Assembly: GCF_000348985.1 (NCBI RefSeq)
Contig: NC_035933.1
Location: forward strand, 248,001 to 312,000
Direction of reading: 5' to 3'
Length of the DNA: 64,000 nt
DNA from: Huiozyma naganishii CBS 8797
Lineage: Eukaryota; Ascomycota; Saccharomycetes; Saccharomycetales; Saccharomycetaceae
Positions 1-10,110 of this stretch are shown one piece after another (position 1 is the stretch's first letter; the number at the start of each line of letters is the position of its first letter). A model generated the notes under the pieces. The model saw only the letters and a list, made by a program, of their open reading frames with translations, was not told where the DNA came from and searched no databases. Position numbers and translations under genes: made by a program.

Positions 1-143
1 ACTTGCAGTCTACATTTGACGAGATCCAGCGGTGTCACGGAAGAATGCGTCGGCCCACAGGCGACCACACCGCCGAGCGTACAAGCCGTGTAAAACTCCT
101 TAGTGTATAAGTCAATATGCCTTTTCTGCTGGCTACTACTCAT
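1..143 (-). CDS. PIC2: Mitochondrial copper/phosphate carrier, partial
   Basis: First 47 codons of a mitochondrial carrier family protein; the rest lies off the left edge. Reading from an ATG at 141-143, the protein enters the first carrier repeat. It has the stretch [14 protein letters not shown] and then the carrier signature P-L-D-L-V-K at residues 38-43, followed by CRLQ. In S. cerevisiae Pic2 imports copper and phosphate across the inner mitochondrial membrane, and PIC2 (YER053C) is the direct neighbour of GIP2 in the same orientation, as here. The identification rests on the N-terminal match plus synteny; only the first transmembrane segment can be seen. Confidence 0.9.
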   Translation of the reverse strand, partial: MSSSQQKRHIDLYTKEFYTACTLGGVVACGPTHSSVTPLDLVKCRLQ

Positions 144-612
144 TGCTGTTCTTCCTCGTCCTCCTTATCCTTTACAACAAGAAGCCACTTGCACCTTCTA
201 AAACATCAAATGCGTGCTTAGTTACAAGCGATATTTATCTCATTATATACCACCGAACAAAGAGCCCGCACAACCCCAACGTAACGGCCCTAAGCACAAC
301 ACACAGAGGCAGAGCCAGCCCCGCAAAGGTCTTACATCAGCATTCCCCTGAAGGTGATTTCCTTTCGAGAGGAACAGAAAGGCCCCTGGAGAGGATACTC
401 GAGCAGCAATTGACCGCTGCCTCCCCCTTTGCACTGTATCTCAGAGACCCAACCCTGGCGCGGTGGTAGACATCCAGGTCTATGGGACCCCTTGCGGTAA
501 TTTCTGCACCGGTTGTAAGCGGGACCCATCGGCAGCAGGTTCTTGCTGCCTTTTTTGTCGTTGTGAGCGACAGCAGCAGCTCTTGGCTGTTGTGGCCCGC
601 GGGGCAGTTCTC
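144..612. other. Intergenic: PIC2 promoter and GIP2 3' flank
   Basis: About 470 bases between the PIC2 start and the GIP2 stop, both on the minus strand. Short open frames on both strands do not resemble known proteins. No RNA gene is seen. Confidence 0.6.
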
Positions 613-2292
613 TCAGCGGCCAAACGGGTTGTTGAACCCGGTCATCACCACGTCGACGCGGTAGTTCTCGCCGTTGTTGTTGTCCCAAAACTCGCACCTT
701 TCGTAGTCGTTTCTTGTTGTGTAGTGGATGCAGAACTCTAGTTTCCCGACGTTGTAGATCCTCTGCGCGTCGTCGATGAGGAAGTGGAATATGTCCATGT
801 TGTTCCCGGGGAGCACGCCGTCGCCCGTGCTCAGCCAGATACACTCGACCTCCATCGTGTCCACCCAGTTGTTCCACGTGTACCTGACGATGACTCGCTT
901 GTCGTAGAATATGTTCCGCACCATTACCTTCCCGATGATGTACCGGGCCGTGTTGCTGATCACTTCGCCGCCGTTGAAAGTGGGCTGGACCACGTTTGTC
1001 TGGTGGACGTGGAGAGCCAGCTCTTGCAGGAACACGTTCCTGTTGCGGGACAGGTTTGCGAAGATGTTCAACTTCAGCGACTTTGGGTTCTTGTTGCTTA
1101 GAATTGGGAAGTTCTTGTTGTACAGTCCAACGACTTTGTTGCTCCGCATCTTACCATTCAGCTCCTGCTTCCACTCTTCGGCCATCTGGGGCGTAGCCTT
1201 CGTTTTTAAAAGGGCTTCGCGGACCTTCCTCGTCCTGTCGTCTGTCTCAACGGGTCCCTGCTCGGCACTGGTGCTCGTGCTCGTGCTGGTACTGGCATCG
1301 GCATTGGCATCGGCACCGGGGCCCTTCTCCCTAGCTACATTCTTCTGCTGGTCTATCACTTTCTGGAACCGCTTGCTCTTCCTGAGATTCGTGCTGCTGT
1401 TGCTGCCCGGGACGGAGGGCCTCTTGGGCGGGTCCATCTGTTGCTGCCTCCTGATCATATTCCCGTAGTCGAATAGACGCGCACCCACCAGCCGGTCGTC
1501 GACGCTGGTCCCGGGTCCCTTCGTGTTCAACTTGTGCCTCAACAGCTTCTCGAACTCGTCCTTCGAATACACGTTCATGGGCCGCTCATCGCTTAGGAAG
1601 TACTTCACGGGAGCTCTCTGGTCAAAATGCACACTCTTGCTCCGCAGAAGCACATGTCCCTTATTGCGCTGCTTGCGCATCATCTGCTCCTCCTTGTCGT
1701 CGACCTCTTTGGCCGCGGGCGTCGACGGTAGCGACTTCGACCGGCCCTTCAGCGACGACTTGACCAGCTCTCCAGACTTCTTATATACAGGGGGAGGGAA
1801 CCCAAGGATGCTCTCGCTCGACGAGTTGTTCATTGCGTAATTCAGCGAGTTGAACGCATCGCTCCCCACGGTGATGGTCGATTTGGGCGAGAGCGGGGGT
1901 AAGTCCGAAGCTATCTGCTTGTTCAAGTCCGTGTTCCGCTGCAGCAGGTCGTCCGGGATCCGGTCCTTGTTGAACTGTTTCACCCGCTGCGGCTTGTGCA
2001 GAAAGTTCAATGAGTACAGCTTCCCCATATTAATCGCTCCCGCATGGGCCCCGTTCGTGATAATCCGGGGTCTACCGGCACCGGCACTTCCACTCCCACT
2101 CCCACCCCCGCCGTCACCGTCACCACCATCGACAATATTAGCCTCTGGATTCTGGGCGGGTCTCCCCCCGCGTGTCTTCGGCAGAGTAATCCTATCACCT
2201 TGCTGCGTAGCCAACACTGCGTCGTGGTCATTAACCAGCTCCATATTCTCCTTTTCCCTTGACGGTGTCTTGCTTTCGACCTTAACGTACAT
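613..2292 (-). CDS. GIP2: PP1 (Glc7) glycogen-targeting regulatory subunit, CBM21 family
   Basis: A 559-aa protein related to Gip2/Pig2, which bring the type 1 phosphatase Glc7 to glycogen synthase and glycogen. The start is the ATG at 2290-2292, giving MYVKVE, close to the start of S. cerevisiae Gip2; the frame stays open upstream but has no earlier ATG. An RVxF-like Glc7-docking motif, KSVHF, lies near residue 220. A carbohydrate-binding module of family 21 fills the last ~150 residues, with VRYTWNNW and FWDNNNGENYRV as its hallmark stretches. The N-terminal half is Ser/Gly-rich and probably disordered. The length fits the family (about 540-550 aa). Synteny with PIC2 and HIS1 points to GIP2 (YER054C); the ohnologue PIG2 is the alternative name. 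Confidence 0.93.
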   Translation of the reverse strand: MYVKVESKTPSREKENMELVNDHDAVLATQQGDRITLPKTRGGRPAQNPEANIVDGGDGDGGGGSGSGSAGAGRPRIITNGAHAGAINMGKLYSLNFLHKPQRVKQFNKDRIPDDLLQRNTDLNKQIASDLPPLSPKSTITVGSDAFNSLNYAMNNSSSESILGFPPPVYKKSGELVKSSLKGRSKSLPSTPAAKEVDDKEEQMMRKQRNKGHVLLRSKSVHFDQRAPVKYFLSDERPMNVYSKDEFEKLLRHKLNTKGPGTSVDDRLVGARLFDYGNMIRRQQQMDPPKRPSVPGSNSSTNLRKSKRFQKVIDQQKNVAREKGPGADANADASTSTSTSTSAEQGPVETDDRTRKVREALLKTKATPQMAEEWKQELNGKMRSNKVVGLYNKNFPILSNKNPKSLKLNIFANLSRNRNVFLQELALHVHQTNVVQPTFNGGEVISNTARYIIGKVMVRNIFYDKRVIVRYTWNNWVDTMEVECIWLSTGDGVLPGNNMDIFHFLIDDAQRIYNVGKLEFCIHYTTRNDYERCEFWDNNNGENYRVDVVMTGFNNPFGR

Positions 2293-2792
2293 CCTCCACT
2301 CTGCGAGCTCACGTTTAAGCCAACGACGACTGCGCTCCCGCGACTGAGTAACCAAACCTGACCCTGGAATGCGACGATAACGCCAGAAACCAACACAGGA
2401 AGGTCCTCCGGAGTGTTCCTCACCTCATTCCCCCCTCATTATATTTCAACCGATTTTTCAGCAGCGATTGAATAATCACCCTGTGACGCCCCGGTCTCGA
2501 GTGTTGATGTTGGTGCTGCTGGTGGCTGTTATTGGTGTCTGGTATGTCGGTTCCATGCGTGCAGGTTCCGCGGGGGGGCTGGGGGTGTGTTTGGACCTGC
2601 TGGGGTGATTTTTTGGGTGTCAATTGACCCAGGAACTGCGCAATGGTGTTACCTTTTGCGATGCCCTTGACGACTGACCTGGGGGAGGAAGGGGGGGGGG
2701 GTTAAGTAGTACGCAATTCTATCTGTATATATGATATAGTATACTAGTCCTTGGTATCCGGTGAAGTAGCGCAAATATCTCCCTCACACGGT
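2293..2792. other. Intergenic: GIP2 promoter and HIS1 3' flank
   Basis: Holds the GIP2 upstream region and the HIS1 terminator side. A run of eleven G near 2690-2701 and an AT-rich patch at 2716-2745 (likely HIS1 3'-end signals) are visible. No gene is seen. Confidence 0.6.
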
Positions 2793-3686
2793 TTACACCC
2801 GGCAGTTGGATATCTCGAAGACCAGGATGTCCGTGGCACCGTTCTTCTTCAGCTCGTCCATGATGGAGCCCTTCTTGTTCCTCTCGATCATCGCAGACAC
2901 GGCGACCCAGCCCTCGTCAGCGATGTCCTGGATCGTGGGGGCCTTTCTCCCCGGGGTGACCTGCAGCAGTTGCTGCAAGTTCGTGCGCGGCGCGTTGTAC
3001 GTGCAGAACACGTACCGTTGCGCGGTCATCACACCCTCTATTCTGGACTTGATCGTCTCAATCAACTCTCCGTCCGACTTCGGGTTCTTCGACTGGATCA
3101 GGTGCGCGCTCGTGTCCAACACGGTCGCGATATCCGTGAGCCCCGCGGCGCGCATCGTCTCCCCGGACTCCACCAAATCCACGATCGCATCGGCGACACC
3201 GAGCGCACAGCTCGCCTCCACGGACCCACCGACGTACCTGACTTTGGTCGTCATCTGAGACTCGGGGACGCCCTCGAGGTCGGCGAAGTACTTGGAGGCC
3301 AAGTTTGTGAAACTCGACACGATCGTCTTCCCGACCAATTGCTTCGGGTCAGTGTAGGGCCCGTTCGCGGGAACCTGCACTTGCAACTTACACGAGCCAA
3401 ATTGCAAGTCAATGGGCAAGTCGACGTCAATGTCGGCCTCTCTGACCTGGTCCAGCCCAGTGATCCCCAAGTCACACTTACCTTCACCGACAAACATGGG
3501 GATGTCTGCCGCAGGTAGGAAAATCAGAGCAATGGGGAGACTCGTCGAGAGAGCAATGTCCAGCCTCTGTGACCGGTGGAACTTAATATCGGACCCGTTC
3601 AAGATCTCAACACATTTGTTGTACAGTCTGCCCTTCTTCGGGATCGCAAACAGCAGTCTGTCTTCCAAGTGGTTCACTAAATCCAT
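2793..3686 (-). CDS. HIS1: ATP phosphoribosyltransferase (histidine synthesis, step 1)
   Basis: A 297-aa protein, the same length as S. cerevisiae His1. It condenses ATP with PRPP to give phosphoribosyl-ATP, the committed and histidine-inhibited first step of histidine synthesis in the cytosol. The long-form HisG fold is evident: N-terminal catalytic domain with GRLYNKCVEIL and FVGEGKCDLGITG, a PRPP-site region around YVGGSVEASCALGVADAIVD, and the C-terminal ACT-like regulatory domain starting near TPGRKAPTIQDI. The ATG is at 3684-3686. A Gcn4-type site lies about 190 bases upstream. Position between GIP2 and FCY2 matches YER055C. Confidence 0.97.
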   Translation of the reverse strand: MDLVNHLEDRLLFAIPKKGRLYNKCVEILNGSDIKFHRSQRLDIALSTSLPIALIFLPAADIPMFVGEGKCDLGITGLDQVREADIDVDLPIDLQFGSCKLQVQVPANGPYTDPKQLVGKTIVSSFTNLASKYFADLEGVPESQMTTKVRYVGGSVEASCALGVADAIVDLVESGETMRAAGLTDIATVLDTSAHLIQSKNPKSDGELIETIKSRIEGVMTAQRYVFCTYNAPRTNLQQLLQVTPGRKAPTIQDIADEGWVAVSAMIERNKKGSIMDELKKNGATDILVFEISNCRV

Positions 3687-3991
3687 AATTTCTCGAGTAG
3701 TTGTAGCAGTGCTGGTATTCTAGCTCTATAGAGGTCGTTCCTGCGTGCGCAATTGCTGTCTCTCCAGCTACATCCACGCTTCTAGTACAGTACTACGTTC
3801 AAAATCGCACTTATAATTTTTCACCACAGTTTTAACTGTCGTCGTCGTCGTCGGTCTCGAGAACTATCACCGCGTGAGTCATTGACAAGGCAGATGGGTC
3901 AGGAACGTGTCCGGTACCGGGACTGTATGTGCACGATGCGATTTGAGCAAAGATTAGATTGTATATTGTACATAGTTTGGAGGGCACTCTG
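3687..3991. other. HIS1 promoter and FCY2 3' flank
   Basis: A 305-base gap. It contains the HIS1 5' flank, a short CGT/GTC triplet run near 3839-3853 and a general-control element, listed separately. Confidence 0.6.
3875..3881 (+). promoter_or_regulatory. Gcn4-type site (TGAGTCA) upstream of HIS1
   Basis: A perfect palindromic-core Gcn4 site, about 190 bases upstream of the HIS1 ATG. HIS1 is a classic general amino-acid control target in S. cerevisiae, so the position is meaningful, although binding is inferred. Confidence 0.7.
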
Positions 3992-5602
3992 TCACCTGCC
4001 GAACTTCTTGATCTCGAGCGGTCTCAGCAGGATGAACACTAGAAACGCCCAGCCGGCGCCAAGCTCGAACCCAATGTCCCCGCCAAACTTCCCGATACGT
4101 CTGGCGATCTCGCCGACCCAATACGTTTGGTCCATCCCCAAGGCGACGCCGAAGGCCCCGACTATCAAAGCGGAGGTCCCCGCGATCCCCAGGGGAAGCT
4201 TGTCCCAGCGGTTCCAGTCCGCGACGTTGTAGCCCTCGAACCCCTTCCTGAACGCGAAGTGCTCTGTGATCGCTATCGCGGAGTAGATGGCGAGGTAGTA
4301 ACCGATCGAGTTCATGAAGTTCTCCATGAAGGCATCGAAGTAGTAGCACGCGGGGATGGCGATCCCCACGGTCGCAGCGTTCCCTGCCATCGTCCACACA
4401 ACACGGGGCACCTTCGCAAAGGGCTCCCACATCGCCTGCACTGACAGAGCGATCGTGTACATGTTGGGGACGTTGTTAGCGACCGTGGACATGGCTAGCA
4501 GCACGCAGCAGAACTCACCGAACCCGTGGAGGGAGTCAGGGACAAGGATCGCGTATGTGAGCCCGCCCATGGCGTTCCGCTCGTAGTACTCCTTCCATAC
4601 CGGGTTGTTCACAGCAGCCATCGCGGAGGCGGCCCCAAGGATCATGCAGAAGAACAGTGGGAAGACGAGTCCCGCGACGACGGAGAAGAACACTTTGAAC
4701 TTGTTGATGGTCTTGGGCATGTACACTGTGTAGTCTGCCGCGTAGGTCGTCCACCCAGTGGCGAACCCGAACACTGCGGAACCAAAGGACAGCACGCCAC
4801 CTGCAGTGGTCGTACCCGAAGTCCAGGGCCCCAACTCGAAGTTACCGGACATCTTCAGCCGCGCAATGATCACCAGGAACACGGCGAAGTTGGGCACCCA
4901 GGACCATTTCTCGTACGCGTGGATGACGTTGTACCCGAAGAAAGTGACCATAACTGTACATCCTACGATGATCACACACCCTGCCCATAGCGGACAGTTG
5001 TTCCCGTTCTGGTTGACCATGTTGAGCAGTTGTGCGGAAACGACCGTGTTGACGACCCCCCACCCTACACAGGCGACGACGTTGATCAGCGCGAAGATCC
5101 GCGCAGTGATGTTCCCCACGAGGAACCGTGATAGGATCATCTGCCGCATCCCGAGCTGAGACCCGAACACGGAGAAGAACGCCACGGGTAGCAACCCTAG
5201 TATATTGAAGAACACAATCACAAGGACAGAGGTCCCGAAATTGAGCCCGTAGATGAGTGGTCCCAGTGCGCCCAACGCATAAGCAGCGATGACCATGTTT
5301 GCCGAGAACCACATCGACGCAGCGTTCAAGATAGACTCGTCCGCGTTCCGCTCATCCTCACCTACAGGGTCGACGCCTTTAGTCTCCGCGTTAAGCCGCT
5401 GCGCAAACCTGTTAAAGAACCCGAGCTTCGTCAACTCAGTGGACCCCTCAGGCAGTTCACCATCCTGCTCCTCATCCCAGGCGTACGCCTGCACAGACTC
5501 CTGCTTTTTGTCCACGGACCGGTGCACCACCTCGACATCGCTCTTCCCGACATCCGTGTAGTGCATCTCGTACGCATTGTTTGTAGCGTCAGAACTCGAC
5601 AT
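3992..5602 (-). CDS. FCY2: Purine-cytosine permease, NCS1 family (copy 1)
   Basis: A 536-aa plasma-membrane proton symporter for cytosine and purines (S. cerevisiae Fcy2 is 533 aa). About 90 acidic, hydrophilic N-terminal residues precede a 12-helix NCS1 core that begins at NAASMWFSANMV (residues 93-104). The segment V-A-N-N-V-P-N (374-380) corresponds to the Fcy2 segment tied to substrate recognition in S. cerevisiae. GMDQTYWVGEIARRIGKFGGD is conserved near the C-terminus. Codons end mostly in G or C. It lies next to HIS1 as YER056C does, but here a second, tandem copy follows. I take this copy as the positional FCY2; either copy could be the functional equivalent. Confidence 0.94.
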   Translation of the reverse strand: MSSSDATNNAYEMHYTDVGKSDVEVVHRSVDKKQESVQAYAWDEEQDGELPEGSTELTKLGFFNRFAQRLNAETKGVDPVGEDERNADESILNAASMWFSANMVIAAYALGALGPLIYGLNFGTSVLVIVFFNILGLLPVAFFSVFGSQLGMRQMILSRFLVGNITARIFALINVVACVGWGVVNTVVSAQLLNMVNQNGNNCPLWAGCVIIVGCTVMVTFFGYNVIHAYEKWSWVPNFAVFLVIIARLKMSGNFELGPWTSGTTTAGGVLSFGSAVFGFATGWTTYAADYTVYMPKTINKFKVFFSVVAGLVFPLFFCMILGAASAMAAVNNPVWKEYYERNAMGGLTYAILVPDSLHGFGEFCCVLLAMSTVANNVPNMYTIALSVQAMWEPFAKVPRVVWTMAGNAATVGIAIPACYYFDAFMENFMNSIGYYLAIYSAIAITEHFAFRKGFEGYNVADWNRWDKLPLGIAGTSALIVGAFGVALGMDQTYWVGEIARRIGKFGGDIGFELGAGWAFLVFILLRPLEIKKFGR

Positions 5603-6170
5603 GGTGCTTGCTGGGCGATGCTATCTGTGGTGATGATGATGATGCACAACGCACAGGCACAAGTAACCAATGCGATGACATGTCTTTATATATCACAGAT
5701 ACGCTTACATACACGGCCCCACGATGCCCTTATCAGAAGTCAACCACCGTTAAACCGGCAGCAACAGCATTAACCATTGTGACAAGGCCCGCACAATAGG
5801 AAATAGTTCCGCTTCCGCTGATTACTTCATGTCATCGAGAAGTGGCTGTTGCTAGATATGCATGCGGCTGGCCTGCTGCCCCTCCCTCGCACACGATAGC
5901 TGCAGTGCTGGCGGGGGGGTCTGGGCGATAGCGGTCGCGCTCTGCGGGTCTTGGCTTCAGAGAAGTGAAGACTCTGCCCGGTTCCGCTGCGATAAGAGCA
6001 ACCGCTAATTTGTATTACAATTATTTTTCGCTCTATTCGTTATACGGTGTCTTGAATGCGTCTCTCCCAGCGGGGCCTGGGAGAAGTCTTGGCTCGCGGG
6101 TCGACGGTAACACCCCCGCACCCGCAATCACATAATACATACACATCTATACACACGCCGCTACACAGGC
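5603..6170. other. Intergenic between the two FCY2-type genes
   Basis: Promoter of copy 1 and 3' flank of copy 2. GATAAG cores occur at 5729-5734 (minus strand) and 5991-5996 (plus strand). These could be GATA-factor sites of nitrogen control, but the core is short. A TATA-like stretch lies at 5684-5694. Confidence 0.5.
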
Positions 6171-7832
6171 TCACCGGCCAACGTACTTCAGCTCGAGGGG
6201 TCTCAGGATGACGTAGACGATGAAGGACCACGAGGCACCCATCTCGAGGCCGACGTCCCCGCCGTTCTTGCCGATGAGTCTGGCGATCTCGCCGACCCAG
6301 TAGGTCTGGTCCATCCCCAGGGCGACACCGAACGCGCTGACGAAGAAGGCGGTGAAACTAGCGTACCCGATGGGCAGCTTCCTGCTGTTCCTCCAGTCCG
6401 CAGGGTCGTACGAGTTGAAGTCGCAGCGTCTGAAGATGATGTGCTCGCATAACCCGAGAGTGATGTAGATCGCACTGTAGTAAGCGACCGTGTTCATGAA
6501 GTTCTCCAAGAAACTGACGAAGAAGTAACACGCGGGGATGGCGATGCTCAATGCGGCACCGTTCCCTGCAACGGTCCAGAACGCACGTGGGACACGCGCA
6601 AAGGGTTCCCACAGGGCCTGTGCGGATAACGCAGCAGTGTACATGTTGGGCAAGTTGTTCCCCACGGTCGACAGCGCAAACACAACGCAACAGAACTCAC
6701 CGAACCCGTGTAAGGACTTGGGCACGAGTACCGCGTAGATGATCCCACCGACGGCGTTCTCCTCGTACAGTTTCGCCCATACCGGGTCGTTCACTGCACC
6801 CATCCCGCAGGCGGCCCCCAAGAACATCGAGAAGCACAGGGCCCCGCTCAGTGCGCAGAACAGACTCAGAAAGATCACCGTCTTGTTGGAGTTGCGTGGC
6901 AAGTACACCGTGAAGTCCGCGGCGTACGTGGTCCACGCACCAGCGTACCCGAATACGGCACACCCGAGGGACAACACGCCACCGGCGGTTGTTGGACCAC
7001 CTGCCCAGTCACCGTTACTCCATTTCCCAGACTTGTGCAACCTTGCTGCAATCACAAAGAAGATAGCCAAGTTGGGGATCCAGGACCATTGCTCGTACGT
7101 GTGGATCACTTTGTACCCAAAGAACGAAATGACCACCGTCAGCCCCAACACAAGCAGACACCCAGCCCACAGGGGACACCTGTGGCCCGAGTGGTTCACC
7201 ATGTTCAGCAGTTGCGCGGAGACAATTGTGTTCAAGACACACCACCCGACGCAGGATACAACGTTGATCAGGGAGAAGAACCTCCCCGTGAGGTTACCCA
7301 TCAGGTACCTTGATAGAATCATCTGCCTCATCCCGGTCCTGGCACCGAACACGGAGAAATAGGCCACTGGGAACACACCGAGCAAGTTGAAGAACAGGAT
7401 CGTCAGACAGGACGCCCCGAAGTTAAGACCGTAGATACAGGGACCAAGCGCACCGACCGCGAACGCGGAAAGCACCAAGTTTGCAGAGAACCACATGTTG
7501 GCCGCGTGCAACGGGTTCCTCTCTGTCTTCTCCTCGTCTGTGATCGGCTCGATACCTTTCACCTCTGCCTTCAGCTTGGACACCAACCGGAATAGATACG
7601 ACTCATTCGAGTCCATGGAATGAACCTGGGAGACGACATCGGACTTGTCCCCGAGATGGCCCTCCTTCTCCATGTCCCTAAACTCAGGCGACCCCGTGGT
7701 GGATGTAGCGTCTCTGGACTCCACATCGGAATCCTTGACCATGACAACCCCGGCAGTAGTGCCATTATGTTGCGAACTCTGGGAACCCCGGCCACCCAAG
7801 TGTGATATTTTCTGCGCAAAGTCTTTGAACAT
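6171..7832 (-). CDS. FCY2: Purine-cytosine permease, NCS1 family (copy 2, tandem paralogue)
   Basis: A 553-aa paralogue in the same orientation as copy 1, with a longer N-terminal hydrophilic tail (about 109 residues) before AANMWFSANLV. All core landmarks remain, including FGEFCCVVFALSTV and YWVGEIARLIGKNGGD. The substrate-segment equivalent reads V-G-N-N-L-P-N, with Gly and Leu where copy 1 has Ala and Val. S. cerevisiae has only one permease at this site, so this is an extra tandem duplicate or a retained ancestral copy. The frame is intact and G/C-ending codons dominate. Substrate range could differ from copy 1; that is inference from the two substitutions. Confidence 0.92.
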   Translation of the reverse strand: MFKDFAQKISHLGGRGSQSSQHNGTTAGVVMVKDSDVESRDATSTTGSPEFRDMEKEGHLGDKSDVVSQVHSMDSNESYLFRLVSKLKAEVKGIEPITDEEKTERNPLHAANMWFSANLVLSAFAVGALGPCIYGLNFGASCLTILFFNLLGVFPVAYFSVFGARTGMRQMILSRYLMGNLTGRFFSLINVVSCVGWCVLNTIVSAQLLNMVNHSGHRCPLWAGCLLVLGLTVVISFFGYKVIHTYEQWSWIPNLAIFFVIAARLHKSGKWSNGDWAGGPTTAGGVLSLGCAVFGYAGAWTTYAADFTVYLPRNSNKTVIFLSLFCALSGALCFSMFLGAACGMGAVNDPVWAKLYEENAVGGIIYAVLVPKSLHGFGEFCCVVFALSTVGNNLPNMYTAALSAQALWEPFARVPRAFWTVAGNGAALSIAIPACYFFVSFLENFMNTVAYYSAIYITLGLCEHIIFRRCDFNSYDPADWRNSRKLPIGYASFTAFFVSAFGVALGMDQTYWVGEIARLIGKNGGDVGLEMGASWSFIVYVILRPLELKYVGR

Positions 7833-9443
7833 CTCAGATCTGTGACTCCTGTGCTTCGTACTTTTTCACCACTAAGCGATATTGTGTGTATATCAGCTAA
7901 GCTTGGCGTTTTTCTGTAAAGGGGTAGAGAGAGAAAGAGGGAAACAAATTGATGTAGGTAAATGAGGTACGAGCGAGAGGGTTCAGAGAGGTGTGTCGGA
8001 AAATGCGTAAAATAGTCGCCCTTATATACAAAGCACATCTTCGTCCAGATGCAATAATCGCGGCGAGTCACAGCGGACCCAACAAGCTCCATATCCCACA
8101 CTACGGAACTTCCGTGCAAATCGAGAATCCCAAATGGAATAAAAAAAATTAAATACACCGCATGTGGTACTTTCAAGAAATAAAATTAGTCCATTATGTG
8201 TGACCTAATGCGGAGCGGGCCGCTATCCCTCTGCAGCTCACTCTGGGGGGGACGTCCGGGAGATAAGTCTCCAAGCGCGGTGCTGTATCACTCGATTGGT
8301 GCAAGAAACGGCATCGTTCCCAACAGTTTGTAAACCGGACGCACGCAGTTGCGACCGGCTACATCATCAGATGGGCCGCGTACCTGTGCGATGGTGCTTT
8401 GCCAGGCATATACAGGAAGTTCCGGTTTTCAACAGACATCTTGTTTGTAGCGTAATTGTGCTAGTTAGTTGCTAGTGACTTGAAGAAGGTCAATACTAAA
8501 ATTGCAGAAAAGATCCCACTTCGACCACTCTACCGAATCGCAAAAAATCGACAATCGCAACTAACGAATGCTGGTACCCATGCTGTTAATCGTCCAGTCG
8601 CAATACTCGATCTAGTACCCTTTCTTGCTCCCACCATTTTGTAGTTTCTGAAGATTTGTAGTGCGTTGTTTTTCTCTGAAAAACTCTGTCCTCAGTATCT
8701 AATCTTACAATTTGTTTTTGAAAAACGAAAAAAACTATTTTCTGTCACTTTAACTTTATATGTGGTGTCCCGATGTTAATGGTAGAAATTAAAATATTCG
8801 TACAAAATGACTGACAGAAGTTCCCAAAAGGGTAACTCGGGAAAGACCTTTCCCGACTGCACGCCCGTCAAATTTCAAAGTCGACAAAACTTCGAGAAAT
8901 GCTGTTCCTGTGTAATTCCGAAATACAAACTGCAAGTAATTTATTGATATATAGTATGTACACTCATTCGAAAGCCCTGCTCACGGCGGTTCCAGTGATA
9001 CCATATACATATAAAGTCACTCAATATACCGACGTGTAGTAGCGTCCTAACAACATCTAGATTTTGTATTTCTCATCTTTTGAAACCAAATTTCAAATTT
9101 TTGTCTCTGTTTTTTTCTTTTTTTCCTTTTTCTTGGTAAATGGTTGTTTGCCAATTTAAGGCGCATGGGATTCTTTTCGGTGGTCGTCGTTAAATGATGG
9201 CAGCGAAATTCTAGATTTGCGAGATGGGTAACAGCGACCTCGATTCCCACAGACTAGCTGTGTCAGTGCAGAGCGGAGGAGAAGGGAAGGGGAGAATGTG
9301 TGTATTTTTTTCTATTATAATAAGGTGTTACAAGAAGTAAATTAATATATGTGAGATAAAAATACTATGTGAGTGCTAATATAACCTAATGGGAAACCCG
9401 TGTAAGGAGAATGAACTTTGAGAAAATAAGGGGAGCAAGATTA
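7833..9443. other. Long intergenic region between permease copy 2 and RPL34
   Basis: 1.6 kb with no supported gene. 7833-8450 is the permease copy 2 upstream side, with a G/C-rich patch at 8205-8420. From 8450 to 9440 the sequence turns AT-rich, and open frames there lack ATG starts or are low-complexity. No tRNA or intron signal is seen. Confidence 0.5.
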
Positions 9444-10110
9444 TTATTTCTTACCCTTCTTCTTTTCAGCCTTGGCAGCGGCCTCGGTTTGTTCCTTGAC
9501 AACCTTCTTGACGATCTTTTGTTCTTCAATCAAGAAAGCTCTGACGATTCTTTCCTTGACACAGTTGGCACATCTGGAACCACCGTAGATTCTGGAAACG
9601 GTCTTGTGGGTCTTGGAAAGAGAGGCATACTGTCTTGGTCTTAGAGTGGCAATACCTGGTAGTGGGACACCACAGTCACCACACTTTGGTCTGGCAGCCT
9701 GCTTCTTGACATGCTGAGCGACCAATTTACCACCTGGGGTCTTAACGACCTTGATCTTGTTAGAACGGGTGTTGTCTGTATAGAAAAGGGGTGGGATGTT
9801 TTTGCAAACGTTGCAAAAAGTAGATTAATTTGTTAGTATAATGTTAAAATGGGAAGTGGGGGTGTCGAGAGATAGTTATTTGTTTCACGGGGGGATGGCT
9901 TTTTTGGGCGGGGTTAGCGGTGAAAAGTATGGACTCTTATCTGCTTCAGTTTGACTCTCTTAGAACACAAAGGAGAGATACACTGTTCCCTTTCTCTTTA
10001 CCATAAATTCCCTTCAACAACAGTTATCAGCTCGCCCTGGGGCTTTACGACGGCACTCAAAATATAAACATACATGGATTTCTTCTTCTGAAGGTAACAC
10101 GTTGGGCCAT
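9444..10110 (-). CDS. RPL34: 60S ribosomal protein eL34, one intron
   Basis: Spliced ribosomal protein gene of 122 aa (S. cerevisiae Rpl34a/b: 121). Exon 1 is 10074-10110 (ATG at 10108-10110, encoding [12 protein letters not shown] plus one base). The intron is 9776-10073, with donor GTATGT directly after exon 1, branch point TACTAAC at 9832-9838 (minus strand) and acceptor CAG. Exon 2 is 9444-9775. The zinc-ribbon cysteines appear as CGDC and CANC. The intron position matches the S. cerevisiae gene. It sits between the FCY2 site and HMF1, as RPL34A (YER056C-A) does. Confidence 0.97.

Noticed and set aside
332..877. Minus-strand 181-codon frame overlapping the GIP2 3' end
   Set aside because: Out of frame with the CBM21 domain, and its Arg/Gly-rich composition is what a shifted G/C-rich coding region gives.
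2293..2355. 21-codon extension of GIP2
   Set aside because: No ATG; the ATG at 2292 matches the start of Gip2.
8450..9440. Possible hidden gene or LTR in the long spacer before RPL34
   Set aside because: No ATG-started conserved frame, splice signals, tRNA boxes or terminal repeats could be found.
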